Assembly (NCBI GenBank): GCA_963682175.1
Contig: OY821774.1
Coordinates: forward strand, 39,384,201 to 39,448,200
DNA length: 64,000 nucleotides
Reading direction: 5' to 3'
DNA from: Triglochin maritima
Taxonomy: Eukaryota > Streptophyta > Magnoliopsida > Alismatales > Juncaginaceae
Within the stretch, counting starts at the first letter, position 1. Every line of letters starts with the position of its first letter. Below, piece after piece: positions 1 to 13,375 of this stretch. Under the pieces are notes generated by a model. The model was not told the DNA's origin and ran no database searches. It was given only the letters and a program-made list of their open reading frames with translations. A program made the position numbers and the translations under genes.

Positions 1-617
1 CTACATCCGGTCGACCATTTTCTTGGCAACGTTCGACCAGTGGACAAAAACAAAATAGGGGTTAAGTGAAAATATACAAATACGATCATTGTAGAATACG
101 ACAAGAATAACGATCATATGAAAATACGGTTTAACGGTCAACCGACCAGGCCAAATTGGTCGACCGATGGATCTGAGAAAAATCACTTAAGAGAATCGGT
201 TGACTGGTAGAAATGGTCAAATGAAAACTAGTTTTGGTCTATTGTTCTGCACAGACTGGTTAAGGTTTAATTTGTGTGATTTTCTCGACTTAAGTTAGGG
301 TGGTCTATTGAAGTCTAAATGATGTAAAATTTGGTGTGTGACTTCTTCAAGGAACCTAGTGAAAGGTTTCAAACTCTTGTATGATCAAGTTCACATAGAT
401 TCCTAAGACTCAAATAAAAGCAAAATTACATGTCTTCAAATAGCTTGATTACATGTCTTGACTCTAATTCAATTCTTCCTTGATTCTTGATCACATGTAG
501 ATGTTAGCACAATACAAGATATATTTCATGCATAATGTGTGCTACACTATATTTGATCGTGATAAAGATTAGCTTAGTTAAATCATCAAAACATAGATTA
601 AGACCAAATAGCCAACA
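1..617 (-). mobile_element. LTR family B, partial copy cut by window edge
   Basis: On the minus strand it begins TGTTGGCTATTTGG at 617, the same kind of start as the complete family B solo LTR ending at 12747 and the copy starting at 27830. It carries CGGTCGACCG-like motifs around 7-20, 137-160 and 196-215. The other end lies outside the window, so no target duplication can be confirmed. It truncates the hAT transposase remnant that follows. No coding capacity is seen. Confidence 0.6.
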
Positions 618-624
618 AAATCTA

Positions 625-2215
625 CCAACTCCGGGATGCACATTTTCCCCTGAATACAATTCCAAATCTGATGTCAGCGGTGTAGCAACACATTTAGAAG
701 CAAGATGTTGTTTCAACTCATCTAATTCATCCTTCACGAAATCATCTACACTACTCCTTCCACCACGTCCATTATCATCATCTAAGGTGCTCGTTCCACT
801 TTCTCCCCCCACCAACAAACACACTACTTTCCCCATACTTGAAACGGTACTCAGAATAGATGTCCATCAAATTACTTTTGATATAGTCTATATTCTCTTT
901 ACACTTGTCTACATCATAAAACAAATTCATGAAGAACTCAACAGTCTCTAGCTTGTTGCGAGGATCCTAAATAGAGGCAATAGAAAAAACCAAGCTTGCG
1001 TTATCCCAATATTTGTCAAATTTTTCTGACATTATTTTTCCCATTTGAGAAACAAAGGAAAAACTACTATTGCACATTTTACCAATCTAGTCTTCATAAC
1101 ATAAACTTTGGGAAAGAAATAGTTTGCCGAAGGAAATGCAGTAACAGAGAAATCCATTGTGACATTATAAAAGATACACAAACTCTCACATACAACTTTT
1201 GCATTTTCTCACTCCTCCACAGTAGGCTCACTAGTGTAAGAGTTTGTCTAAACGAGTCAAACGACCAAAAGCCTTTCTAAACTCCAAAGCAGTCTGAAGC
1301 ATAAGAAAAGTAGAGTTCCATCTTGTTGGTACATCCATCACAAGTGACTTGTTTGGACCTTTAACTTGACTTCTAGCTTCCACAAAGGTTTACCCTCTTA
1401 ATGTGGAAGATTTCACATACTTAACACTATCACGAACTTTCACTATCACATCATTTATCGTGTCAATGTCATATTGGACTACCAAATTTATAATATGATT
1501 TGAGCACCTGACATGGAACAAAATCCCATTTCCTAACAAGTCACCCTTGGAAATCAACTTTGGAAGAACATCTCTCACCATGGCATCATTAGTGTTACAA
1601 TTATCTAGGACCATACACATGAGTTTGCCATCAATGTTCCACTTATACAATCTATCCAGAATAACCTTAGAAAGAGCAACCGCCATATGTTGACCTTTAA
1701 CATGAACAAAATTCAAAACACTTTTTTGCAAGGTCCAACCATAATCGATCAAATGCCCATATAACCTTTGTTTTGCCCAGATGTCCACATATCACTACTA
1801 AGACTAATACAAGAGTCAAACTTCTCTAAATGCTCTTACAATATTTCTTTCTCTTCTAGATAAATTTGCACACAATCTTTCTTTGTTGTGGTGTGAAAAA
1901 ACATCTTAAATTCAGGATAAAGACCCCTAACAAATTTTCGAAATGCAAGGTGCTCAACAATGGAGAAGGGGTATTCATGCAATACAATCATCTGAGCAAG
2001 ATCACGCCAACTAATCTACTGATCAAAAACATGATTTTTAACATCAACACTGCCATCTATCTTCTTTTCACCAGCATTCAAAACCATTTTCCCAAGACAT
2101 AGACGAACTTTGCTAGGGTGTTATTTTCTGAGATGAGACCACAAACTCTTTGTTCCATCTGAATATTCTGCAGTAAGCATGCTTTTACAATGATTACATT
2201 TAACCCTTGGCTAAC
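625..2215 (-). pseudogene. hAT transposase remnant, RICESLEEPER-like (BED zinc finger)
   Basis: Read on the minus strand, this is a degraded hAT-superfamily transposase. At about 2205-2110 there is a BED-type zinc finger (VKCNHCKSML, then LWSHLR) followed by an in-frame stop. At about 2010-1860 comes the family segment LAQMIVLHEYPFS ... GLYPEFKMFF. At 1788-1390 lies the catalytic-core piece with LDNCNTNDAMV and HVRCSNHIINLVV. At about 1010-840 is the SEKFDKYW ... LDPRNKLE segment, and at 836-625 the start of the C-terminal dimerisation region. The pieces fall in different frames with stops between them, so no full protein can be made. The C-terminus is lost at the LTR insertion near 620. Domain order and motifs are seen in the sequence; the transposase role is family knowledge. 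Confidence 0.82.
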
Positions 2216-2308
2216 CATTCAAGTTATACTTAGAACAATATTTTCAAATGTCAGATCTGCAACGTCTGGATCTTACAATGATTACATTTAACCCTTGGCT
2301 AACCATTC
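2185..2308. repeat. 36-bp direct duplication flanking about 52 bp
   Basis: The segment 2185-2220 recurs at 2273-2308 with no difference seen, 88 bp apart. The left copy encodes part of the hAT zinc finger, so the right copy is a duplicated scrap of that gene at the junction with the CACTA-like repeats. Confidence 0.8.
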
Positions 2309-2309
2309 C

Positions 2310-2560
2310 AATAACACCAACGGGTTTTCACTGACAGACTATATGTCGATGTTGCTCACCGACGGACATATCCGTTAGTGTAGCTTACACCGACAAATAT
2401 ATACTCTGATGGCACACCATGTACACCAACGAAACAATCCCGTCGGTGAGTAATATCTATGTCCCGCCGGTGTACGTCCGTCATGACTAACACCAACGGA
2501 TATTTGTCGTCGGTGTCTTTTGACCAAAAAAATGAAACGACCTACACCGACGGAGCCCTA
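2310..2560 (-). mobile_element. CACTA-type subterminal repeat block
   Basis: Many short repeats of the form ACACCGACGG / CCGTCGGTGT occur here in both orientations, typical of En/Spm subterminal regions where the element's own DNA-binding protein binds. No CACTA terminus is visible at the outer edge, so the end appears truncated or decayed. It adjoins the CACTA coding remnant at 2915-3460. Confidence 0.6.
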
Positions 2561-2914
2561 TCCAGAACCCGAAAGAGTTCATTTGCTCATTCTGATTCCA
2601 ATTTTCCATGTTCAAACAAATATATCGTCTTAATTCAATTCAATCGTCATCTACAATTCATTCATCACAACTCAGACATTCATAACTCACAAATTCATAA
2701 CTCAAACAATCATACATTCGCTATTCAATCGTCATTTACTTCAAATATTTATAAATCATAATTCAAGCATTCATACACCACCAAATTTATAAACTCTAAA
2801 GTAAAAGTTGAAGTTTCATTGAAAATAACGTTTAACAATTCCAAAGTAAAAATACTTGAAATAAACATAATCAAAAAACATTCACAAACAGAAAGACTAT
2901 GTTGTCAAACCTCT
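2561..2914. other. AT-rich spacer, no gene
   Basis: It holds loose repeats of CATTCATAACTCA-like words and no coding signal. It is probably the 3' untranslated or internal part of the neighbouring CACTA remnant. Confidence 0.4.
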
Positions 2915-3460
2915 AGTGCCTGCTCCGCCCGATGGGTTGTCGTCGTTATCTCGACTTGGCAGCAGAGGTGGTATGCAAATAGATGTAACATTAAAATCCT
3001 GCAAGATTTAAACAATATAAATTAAGACTATAATGCATATAAACTAACTTAGTAAATGTAAACTTATTAAATTAGAAATATAATACCTCACGACTATAAC
3101 CCCCTTCACTATCAATTGCTCCATCAACGACTCCATGTTTGTGAGCCTCTTTTTTGTCTCAGTTAGCTCGTTTTCCATCCTCTTCATCTTCACACGTTTA
3201 TGCCTGTCACCAAGAAGAGTCTCGACCGGATCCTCGGCGGCAACCGCCGAATTGATAGAGCTCTGACAGCTAGTCTCACTTGGTCCTCGACAAGCCTCTA
3301 ATTATTCCTAAAAGAAAAAATTATCATAAATTCACAAATAAAGATATCAAATAACATTAATTAATTTAAAACAAACATTAATATCAAACTTACAATAACG
3401 GCCGCAGCTTCAAGGTGTGTCTTGTCATGCAATCCAATCTAAATCAAAAATCAAATCCTA
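2915..3460 (-). pseudogene. CACTA (Ptta/En/Spm-type) ORF, C-terminal remnant
   Basis: On the minus strand three exon-like pieces resemble the C-terminus of plant Ptta/En/Spm ORFs. At about 3445-3395 the piece contains DKTHLEAAAVI. At about 3300-3090 there is a charged coiled-coil segment with KRMENELTETKKRLTNMESL. At about 2970-2905 is a short tail with PPLLPSRDNDDNPSGG, separated by AT-rich intron-like DNA. In such proteins the coiled coil is the last structured part. Nothing of the TNP2-like transposase core is visible upstream, so this is only an end of an element. Subterminal repeats next to it at 2310-2560 support the assignment. Confidence 0.6.
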
Positions 3461-4669
3461 AAACCTCAAAATACTAATTTTCTTTAAACATACAAATTCA
3501 TCCTAAATCCATAATAATCTCATTTCCAATTCCAACTGCATTATCTTTATACAGAACGCAAGCTACCCAATGCCCATATACTCAACAAAGCTTCAACCTA
3601 CTTCAATCATCAAAATTAAGAAATTATCAATCCCCACAACAAACTAATAGTTACCAAACCTCCCGCATTAACCTACTTCGTTAAAAACCCACGAAAAAGA
3701 CAAAATCTTGTACCATAACTTAGAGAACAAAGTTCAACTCCCCCAAGTAATATCAGTCCCTCTGCTTACTTCAAAATTACCAATTTTCTCACACTAAATC
3801 CAATCCTAAATCCAAAATCAATTCCTAAATCCGCAAGTACTAACAAATCCTAAATCTTAAATTACTAACAAATACTAATCAAATTCTAAATCTTAAAGTA
3901 CCAACAAATCATAAATCTTAATTTACTAACGTATACTAAATCAAATCTTATATCTTAAATTACTAACAAATCCAATAAACATATCCAAATAAAATCTAAC
4001 ATCCAAGTCCACTTAATCCAATTGAAATCCAATAACATTTTATTGACTAGAATTGAAATCCAATTGAAATCTAATTTAATTTTATAGGGTAATCAGTAGC
4101 AGGTTATTGATTACAATTTATGCCGATTTTTTTTAAAATTCGGCTGAACCTCCCCTATAAATCAACAATGATTTTTTTTAAAATTCCTGTAGACACAAAA
4201 AAATCCACCACAATAGCATACATAATCACTTCATACACATCACACACATCATATATATCCAATACATTATTTTATTAATGTGAATTCTAACAATCAAACT
4301 TCACATTAATTTTAATGAAACATTATATCATATAATTTTTCAAAATAATCATGATAATCTATCAAATTATCTAAATCAATCAAAGGTAAATGCAACCAAA
4401 TTCAAATCACATACATCTAACAAATTGTCGACAAAATACAATTTCTAAACCAATAAAATAGACATTCATTTTAATCTAACATTAAATCATATAAATTTTC
4501 AATGCAACCATAAAAATCTACATTAAATTATACAAATTATATTCATATATATCAACTATGATTAAAAAATTTAAAAGATGCAAAAAAATCAAAACAAATT
4601 CCAAAAAATTAAAAATGGAGTGGTGGAGGCGGTTGTGGGGGAATCGGTGGTTGTGGGGGATGGAAGGGT
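3461..4669. other. AT-rich region with loose tandem words
   Basis: No gene is seen. Between about 3780 and 3980 the words AAATCCTAAATC and AAATTACTAACAAAT recur imperfectly. Near 4620-4670 there is a short G-rich run (GGTTGTGGGGGA-like, repeated). It may be internal sequence of the CACTA remnant. Confidence 0.4.
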
Positions 4670-6417
4670 GTGTCATTAATCTTTGATTGTGTCTTGAATC
4701 CTAAGATATGAGACTTATGACTTTTCACAATGGAAGTGTTTGATTTGATTATTGTCAAAAGCTATCATTGAGTATAGTGATAAAGGCAATAGTTGGTTAG
4801 ACATGACTTTTGCTGGAAAAGATAGTTCGTCAAAAGATTATCATTGCCCCTCTTTACTTAAGTAATGATATTAGTGGACCCCTTGAGAAGGCGAAATTAT
4901 AATGTGCACAATGTGACTTGTGTTAAGTTACACATTTATAATTAGCTTATGAGATCAAGAAATGAATATATAATACAAAGGTGACATATTTCTACTTTGT
5001 ATAATATTCTTAATATCATGAGGCAAGGGATAGACACAAGTGATGTTCTTACATCACTAAATGGATCGTGTTTAGTTTGAGTGAACAAGAAATCTTTGTT
5101 AATTGGGTAACTATAATGTCTAGCTAGATACCGTTTATAGTTTATGATATTAAGCTTTTGATATCATTGCAAATATAACTTAGATCCTCCTATATGTCAC
5201 ACCACAAAACTAGAAAAAAAGAAGTTTGATTTTATGTTCATGTGGTGTATCGGGTTTCATATGAAATAACATACATGTGGTGAATCGATAAAATCAATAT
5301 GTCGTGAAAATGACATAGTTAGAATCATAAATAAATTCATATGAGGTATATGTATTATTGGTGTGATGTTTTGACATTACATATGATAATATATTACATG
5401 ATATGTGAATTTGTTAAAAATCTTAAAGATCAAATTTTGTTGGATATTAATCCAAAATTTGCTAAAGGCAAAAATTGGGCAAAACGGTCGAACACTTTCG
5501 AGAACCAGTCGACCGAATATTCATAGTAACCTTTTGTGTTTGTGAACGGTAGACCGGGTGGATGCATGGGTCGACCGAAATCTTCCAGGACCTTTTCTTG
5601 GTAGTGTACGGTCGACCAATTGAAGTCGTGGTTCGATCGAAAAATCCCAGGAACTTGTCTTGGTCTTGATTGGTCGACCGACTTGCAGCACCGTCCGATC
5701 AAAAATTCGTAGTAAATTTTGCTGTGTCAAATCGATCGACCATTTGGGCGTGTTTGTTCTACCGAAAAATCACAGTAGCTTTGGTAACGTGTGATGGGTC
5801 GACCGTCCGGTCTCATGGTCCAACCGAAACCTCAATTAACTGCCAATCGGTCGACCGGTAGGCAAGTTTCGGTCAACCGGTGAGCACAATTTTGCCAGAT
5901 TAATTAAGGGATTGATGTTGATCATGAGTTGGATTTATTCCAATTGTGGACAAACATGTATGAGGATGATTATGTGTCAATTTTGGATTGGTTCTAGGGA
6001 GAGAAAAGTAAGAGATCATGGGTTAGTGGATAGCCATCCAAAAATCTCTTAGTTAATTAAACTTTTGGATATTGAATTCTCAGGGAGCTTTAAAGGGGTT
6101 ATTAGTTAGATTCTAACCTTGATTTAGAGATACAATTTGGCTATCTCATTTCTCTCTAATATTGTTTAGAGTTTTGTGAACACTTGGAGGCGAATCAGCG
6201 GACGATTCAACGGGCAACGCAACTCCGTATCTTCATAAAGGTTTTAGAGAACCTTTGGGTCTGATCTCCTTCTATTTATTTTAATATATATGTGGATTGT
6301 ATGATATTAGAATAAATATAAAATAATGTACATAATATCATCGAAAATTCGGAAATCGATCTTGTATGCATGTATAATTTTTTTAAATATACATACATAG
6401 GGGCACGAAATCCAACA
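4670..6417 (-). mobile_element. LTR family A, copy 1 (truncated)
   Basis: Reverse complement of the family A LTR. It starts at 6417 on the minus strand with TGTTGGATTTCGTGCCCC, as at 22119, and runs through the block found in all family members (GGTGTGACCTATGGGAGGAT-like, which pairs with the CACCACAAAAC region near 5200). The far end breaks off near 4670, about 150 bp short of the usual TTCA terminus. A diverged array of GGTCGACC-type motifs occupies about 5480-5880. No internal retrotransposon domain is attached. Confidence 0.7.
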
Positions 6418-7614
6418 CTAACTTCAACATACATTCTTCAAACGACGAACACCAATCTTGTGAACAAGTTGCTAGAAAATTGTTGTAGGCAATGACTTTG
6501 TGAATAAATATTATAAGTTCTCGCTTGATCGGATCTGACTCATGCTTTATCTCTCCATACTTTTGCAAATCATGTGTTGAATAGAATTGGTGAAATCATA
6601 GCTATCCCCTTTCTGGGCTCTTCCTTCAGGGATAATTGTATTTCAGTGATGATACTGGAAATCCGCTCCCCCTGATTCGTAGTTTACCAAGTTGCATAAA
6701 GAATGCAACATCTCCACAATAACACAATTTTTTGTTGTTGTGGATCAAATACGTAGGAGGTATCACTGAAGTAAATATTTATCTCATGAATAAAGTAAGT
6801 AAATTTAATAGATTCGTAAAGAGTTAATGAAAAATATGATGAACATCATTTGAATGCTTTAGAAAAAACATTATACCTACATAAACAATCATTGTGCATG
6901 TATTAGGTCTAGTTTTATATGCAATATATTTTATGACGTTCTAGGAAATGGACTTCAGGTCCTAATCCAACTTCTTAAGTTATATATAATTGGATCATTG
7001 TTTACACAGTACAAACAATTTGTCATTCCTGTGTATTCCAGGTGAACTTTATTTGTATAATATTTCTTAATATATTTGAATAATTGTAACAAATTTCTTC
7101 TACAGAATGTTCAAACTGCAAGTCGAAAAATAGTTGACTTTTCTCTAGTCATTTTTTTCAAAATTTGTCATTCAAAATATTTCACAGGTATTTAATCTCC
7201 TTACGAGTTCCTTTATCATATCATTTTTCGAGATGATATGCTCATTCTCTTTGTTTTTTCATGTGGTGATATTTTCATAAGTTATATCGTATTTCTTCAT
7301 TATAATTTGCCTTGGACAATGTAGTCCTTCAGGAACTCTCATATAAATATCAATATCAAGTGACATACAATTTTGTAGTCACAACATATCTTATATGCTT
7401 ATCTATATTTTTGTTTACATGTCATACTGATTAAGTAAAATAACATAATCTTATACATTTTGAGAGAATGAGTAACATCATAATGGATGTTGGGTTCTGC
7501 GAAAAACCATTGTATCACTACTCGCTTTATAATGTACCATTATGTTATTGTAATGTGATTTCTATTCATTTTCTCTAGAAATCAGGACTACAGGTCCAAA
7601 TAATGTGTTTATTG
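6418..7614. other. AT-rich repetitive DNA, unclassified
   Basis: No coding signal. The word CTTCAGG recurs (for example near 6630, 6955 and 7330) and continues to about 8500. It may be decayed non-coding retroelement sequence, but I see no domain or terminus to prove it. Confidence 0.35.
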
Positions 7615-7622
7615 AGTGAGCG

Positions 7623-7872
7623 TAGGGGTGAGCAAGGACTGGGTTTTTGGACGACACTGATCGGTCTTGGTTTCAGTCCGGACTGGACCCAACTGGTCTG
7701 GTCTTCGGTCCCCAGAGCCAATCCAGTTCCGGACCGGTCTGGGTTTGTTTTAAAAAATTTAAGGTAAAAAACCTGGTTCTGGACCGAACCCAACCGGTTC
7801 GGTCTTCGGTCCGGGGTCCGAAGCCGATCCGGTTCCGGTCTGGTCCAGGTTCGGTCTGGTTGCTCACCGTTA
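7623..7872. mobile_element. hAT-type MITE
   Basis: A 250-bp element with terminal inverted repeats TAGGGGTGAGCAA (left) and TAACGGTGAGCAA (right, reverse complement). It is flanked by near-identical 8-bp duplications, AGTGAGCG at 7615-7622 and ATTGAGCG at 7873-7880. The inside is built of GGTCCGG / TTCGGTC words readable on both strands. The 8-bp duplication and the TAGGGGTG terminus are hAT hallmarks. It has no coding capacity, so it needed a transposase supplied elsewhere. Confidence 0.8.
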
Positions 7873-7880
7873 ATTGAGCG

Positions 7881-10800
7881 AGTATAGTTCTACATTGTTC
7901 GCCTTCTTTTATCTATTTTCATATTTGCATGCTTCTAGTATTTTTATAATATTATAAGTTTTGGATCCAAATTTTCTCTTGAATTAGCATGCTACTAGGA
8001 AGGTGAATTAGTCGTCGACAATAACTTCAATTATTTTATGTTTCTCTCTCGTACCAACATAGTTGATTGCAACCTTTTAATAATCAAATCCTCGTTGTTT
8101 CCCAAAACACTAGGATTTGACTGTTATGTATTCCCAGAATTGTTACATTTGCCAGCAGTTGCTTTTATTTTACCTGGTTTATACTCTTCAGGAATAACAT
8201 CTTCAAGAGGTGCAATGAATGACTAACTTTTATTGTCATTTCCACAAATAATATATGTTCTCGTCCTCGCTTATGGTGTGGGTTGAGCTCAAAATATATT
8301 TTATCCTGTGGAGATCTCCACTTTATTTATGTGTATTATGTCAAGTAATGCAAGACTTAGTCACTCTTTTGTGATCAATAAACACATATGACAATTACTT
8401 CCTATATATTGCAAGTTAATGATTTTATGAACTTCAAGTTCAACCATCGTTGTACATATATTCTCTTATGAACTTCAGGATCAATATATTATATATTTTT
8501 TTGGCATTCTTTAAGCTTCTGGCCTTCTCCCTCTAATGCCAAAAAATGTGCCTCTATAATTGTTGGAATGGACAATAAAATACATCGCCCTTCAGGGGCT
8601 TCAAATATCAAGAATATGAATCCTAATGAAATGTCCTATTTAATTTGAGGTCATTACATTATGGAGGTGGTAACCCAAAAAAATTATGTAAAAGAAATCA
8701 CAGATGAGAAACGTTTCATTCAATATCGTACAAGTATATAAAATAGGGGAATATTTATAATATGATCTTTGTGTAATATAAAATATGGAAGTATTTTCTC
8801 AATGGCATTTTTCCTGCCCGACATAATTGTGGTAATTATAAAAATATTCTTTACTTCAACTGTAGTCTCAATTCGAGCCATTCTAGAGATTTGAAACTCA
8901 ATAAGTTTTTTGAGACTTAATAAATAAAATACATCATTTAAAATCAAGATAATTCCACATGTAACAGTAGATATGACTCTTCTGGAACTTTTTCCTAAAT
9001 TCGTACGACCATGTATAGTAGTGGTTTTGGCTTTTCTCATTACCAAATTAGAGAAATATTTATCTCTTAATATAATGTGCATGACAACACTATACATGAT
9101 GCATAAATCATCTTTCCTGATCTTAAATCAAATGTGAGACCAGAGAATATTCGTACTCTTCATTTCAAGCCAAATAAAATATTTGTTGCAGATAAATTAT
9201 TTATGCAACTATTACAAAATAAATGATAAGGTTCTTTCAATGACAAAATATAATCAAAATAAGAACCATGCATTAAATCATATCAATGTCGATTAATTTC
9301 AACATAACTTGGTATAAGTCTTGTAGATAGAAATTTTATATATCAACATATTACCATAAGCATATATATTGCCCTTTTAAGACGATAAATACAAATATTA
9401 TCTTTGCTATTGAACATTAAAAGACATATTATAATGATATGCATAAATAGTCATGACAAACATAAAAATGATGAATATCGATATGCTAGTAACATATGCA
9501 TGTGTATTATTAATATCTAGAAGAATATAATCGTGAGTGAATAAAATACACAAGTATGTAAATATATGGGACTAATGAGAGAACTAACCAATATAAATAA
9601 GTTTCAACAAAAACACCAAGTAAAACAAAAGCTTAAAGATAATAATTATGTAAATATGATAATTGAATGGACCTCAAGAATATTAAACAAAATATTTGTA
9701 TCATCGTATATTAATCTCATTTGTCATATTGGTATTCGAGCATATGGTCATGTATATATACTAAATAGAATATATACTACTTATATAAAATATCAAATAA
9801 AACACGCATGACTAGAATATATTTGTTTGGTGGAGAGTTACTTTGACAACTCATTTTGATTGTCGAATTTATATACCATAAGGACATTAGTTATTTTTGT
9901 TTTCTCATCCACATTCATATCCACAATCATGGTCGCAATATGATTATACTAGACTTTTCACGCGCTCATGCATTCACTTCAGGGAATGGAGCATATCAAT
10001 TGGATTTTGTGATTTTTCATCGATAACTCGATATTCAACTCAGCCACACTCGGGCACGAGACTAGAACATGATATTTCCGAAATCATTTTAATGATTGCA
10101 AATCAAAAACACAACTTTTATCTTATCTTGATTTGATCCTTAGTTCCTTTTTTTCCTCATTTGTATTTCCAAGAGCATCAAGTTGGATTTCAACATCCAA
10201 AATACAAGTAAAGTTCTTGTCTATTATATCAAAAATCGTATATTTAACTTTTGGAAACAATCAATATGATCTAAAAGAATAGACAAAATAAAACAGATAA
10301 AAAGAAAACTTATAGTTTCAAACCAAACAACATGCATTAGATATGACATGTGCACAAATAAATTATGTTATTATCATTGGAATGTCAACTACCGCCGGAG
10401 TCTCGGGTCATTAACTTGTAAAATGGATAGAATATTTTCCTTTTACATGATCAACTCTCTATGGTCTTCTGGCCATAGAATTGGATTTGGGAATGAGTTT
10501 GATGTATTCACGCAACTTTAACATTTGCACATCTTTTTAATGAATACAAATGATAACTTCGTTAAAGTACTTCTGGGACGGTTTCGTCTAGTTGACTTTT
10601 CGAATGTCATTTCAATTTCTTATTTGCACAATTTTCCTTTCAACCTCTTGTGATTCGCGCTTTCACAGTGCTTAGAAGCACACTTGCAAAACAATATGAC
10701 AAATATCTCAAATAGTTCCACAATATCATCATAATATTTGACTGTGTACTGTTGTTGAAGTATCACATCTTTTAAGGCAGAAAAAAATCCCTTTTTTTCG

Positions 10801-11215
10801 AATTTGTTACTCATGGTCTTCTGGATACGAATTTAGGCATAATGTGATGGACACACAATGGTTATAATAAGGGGGAAAGGTCCACATCACTTTGACGAAC
10901 ATATGGATCCTTCGGGGATCTTGCTATATGCAAATACAGAACTTTTAAATGTAACATGAACTCGAGTAAATATTAAAGACTTAGCCTGAAGGCTACAACA
11001 TAGTCTGTACATCAAGATTTTTCAATGATACTATGACCCAACATTGAATTATTGTGTTATATAATTACTTATAGTAATACAAGCATTCTATCACAATGAT
11101 AGTGGTATATTAGCTTGAAATAATTTCAGAACAAGTCATGCATGGATATATATAGACATATGCATAATCATATCACATGCCGCAAATATATACAAATTAC
11201 TAATAACCAATATAG
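7881..11215. other. Long AT-rich stretch without gene
   Basis: About 3.3 kb of roughly 70 percent AT sequence. The open frames present (for example minus strand 8720-9097) show no family motif and look like chance frames. TTCAGG / CTTCTGG words recur near 8190, 8475, 8515, 8590 and 10465. I see nothing else that can be annotated. Confidence 0.45.
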
Positions 11216-11220
11216 CAACT

Positions 11221-12747
11221 TGTAGGATCTAATTGCCCTAAATATTAGTCTTAAGGGGGGGTTTATAGACTAATTACTCACTACTAACTATTTGTGCAAT
11301 AACAAGATAACCAATGAAAATAGTGAGATGAAAAGGCAAACCAAACACCGGATGTATAGATGTTTGGATCCAAGCACCGGATCCTAGTCCTCTCTTACGA
11401 ATTGCTCTTTCTTGAGCAACTCCGTGATCTTCACTAATTCGATCTTCTTTCCGGGCAAAGATCGAGTCTTTACAATTCAAGCTTGCGAACACCCTCGCCA
11501 AACTTGGACCTCCTTCTCACAACCCGAGAAGAGCTTCACTCCGGAAGCTTGTACAACTCCTTTGTAGTAGACTTTGTGTAACCTACTCTTGAGCACTTGA
11601 ATTTGATGATGAATGCAATTGAATGATTGATCAAGAGAGTGGTTGAGAGCAATAAAGAGAGTAAGAGCACTTGGAAGGTTTTAGCACAATAAGAGCTTAG
11701 AGATTGGATTGGTGCCTTGTAAAGATGATCTAAGCTCTATATATAAGACTCTTAAGTATTCTAGCCGATTGAGAATGATTTGATTGGGTTTTGTGTAAGA
11801 TACACAAACCAGAAATTCGGGAAGCAATTCTGTCAATGTTCGGTCGACCGGTAAGAAAGAAACGGTCGACCGGTTACGTGAATAGTAGTCAAACGGTCAG
11901 ACAAACTAGGAACGGTCGAACTAACTGGGATGGAACTTAAGTGCACCGGTCGAACGAAACTAGGAAACGGTCGACCGATGTGAAATGTTCGGTAGAGACA
12001 AAGTGTGTTCGGTCGAACCAAGGTGGTATCGACCGATAAAAGGAAGCATGATACGAAAGATCAATGGACAAACGGTCGACCGGTAAATACGAATTGTTCG
12101 ACCGGTAAGCTATGTATTTGAGGGTAGGTGAAAGTATGTGTATACGACCGTTGTATAATACAACAAGTATAACGGTCACAAAAGAAGACAAAAATAGAAA
12201 TCAAACGGTCGAACAGAAAAGGACTTTCGGTCGACCGGTTTGCACTAAGGCACGTGTCTTCCAGCACGTATGAACAGTTGATCGGTCGACCAAAAACCTT
12301 AAGTTACTCTAATGAAACGGTCGAACCAAAACACAGTTCGGTCGACCGAAAAGGTTCAGAAAACAGGTTTTTTAGATTGAACGGTCGAACCAGATGGTCG
12401 ACCGGTCGACCGGTTGAGTGCAGAAATCCTGGATATGGTTTGATTGATTTCTAAAGAAGTTTTATATGGAATTTGAAGGTTTAGTTCTACTTCTATGGAA
12501 TCCTAAAGAGTCATGATATGCAATGCATCAAGATTTAAGTGCTCAAGTTACATTTAAATCCTAATGACAATAATGTAAACCTATCTACTCTTCAACTTCA
12601 TTTCTCGTTAAACTTGTCACCTGAAATGTTCGTACAAAACAATATATGTGTATTGTGCAAGAGTGATATGAACGAATTACATGTGTTTAAGTTATATGTT
12701 GATTAATCATCAAAACGGATAAGCAATCATTAGCCAAAAAGCCAACA
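11221..12747 (-). mobile_element. Solo LTR, family B, complete with TSD
   Basis: A 1,527-bp solo LTR on the minus strand. It starts TGTTGGCTTTTTGG at 12747 and ends ATCCTACA at 11221. The flanks carry identical 5-bp target duplications CAACT (11216-11220 and 12748-12752). A TATA-like box TATATATA lies near 11738-11745 (minus strand). A dense CGGTCGACCG array, with GGTCGAAC half variants, occupies 11838-12410, which is upstream of the TATA box in LTR orientation. There are no internal domains, so it arose by recombination between the two LTRs of a full element. Confidence 0.85.
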
Positions 12748-12865
12748 CAACTAAGTCATGCCATTTCAATTAAGTGTCGCACAATAAAATTACGTATGAG
12801 TATAGATTTTGTCTATCCGAAATTCATCTAATACCCTCACTGCAAAATCCAAGTGTTGGTCGAAC

Positions 12866-13372
12866 CACTGCTGGAAAATAAGGAAATCACGTCAGTTTTT
12901 ATGCCCATGCCATGTCGGTTGTACTGTTCCAATATAACGACGTCATAAAAGGGAGGGAAATATCACGTTGGTTCAATAACCGACGTGATACGCTAGGTAT
13001 ATCACGTCAGTTCCCGGATAACCGACGTGATATACCCCATATTTATCACGTAAATGCGGGGTGTATCACATAAATGCGGGGGATATCACGTGTAGGGACA
13101 TATCAGTAGATTTATAACAAATAAATATATATTTTCTTCTGAAAAGAGAACATATCACATCTGTTCTATGGAAAACCGACGTGTTATATACCTATATCAC
13201 GTCGGTTGTTGTTCAACCGACGTAACTTATTATGTCATGTCGGTTGAACAACAACCGACGTGATATAGTATGTGATCGGTCGTTGTTCAACCAACGTGAC
13301 AAGTTTGTTTCACGTCGGGTTATTAATACCCGACGTGACATGGCGATGTAATTTCACGTTTTTCTAGCAGTG
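12866..13372. mobile_element. Non-autonomous CACTA element
   Basis: A 507-bp element with inverted termini CACTGCTGGAAAA and (right end) TTTTTCTAGCAGTG, flanked by an identical 3-bp duplication AAC (12863-12865 and 13373-13375). This is the CACTA superfamily signature. The interior holds repeated CACGTCGGTT / AACCGACGTGA words in both orientations, which serve as subterminal transposase-binding sites in this superfamily. No open reading frame. Confidence 0.88.
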
Positions 13373-13375
13373 AAC

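Noticed and set aside
11838..12410. CRISPR-like array
   Set aside because: The repeats are 10 bp, spacing is irregular, and the context is a plant LTR.
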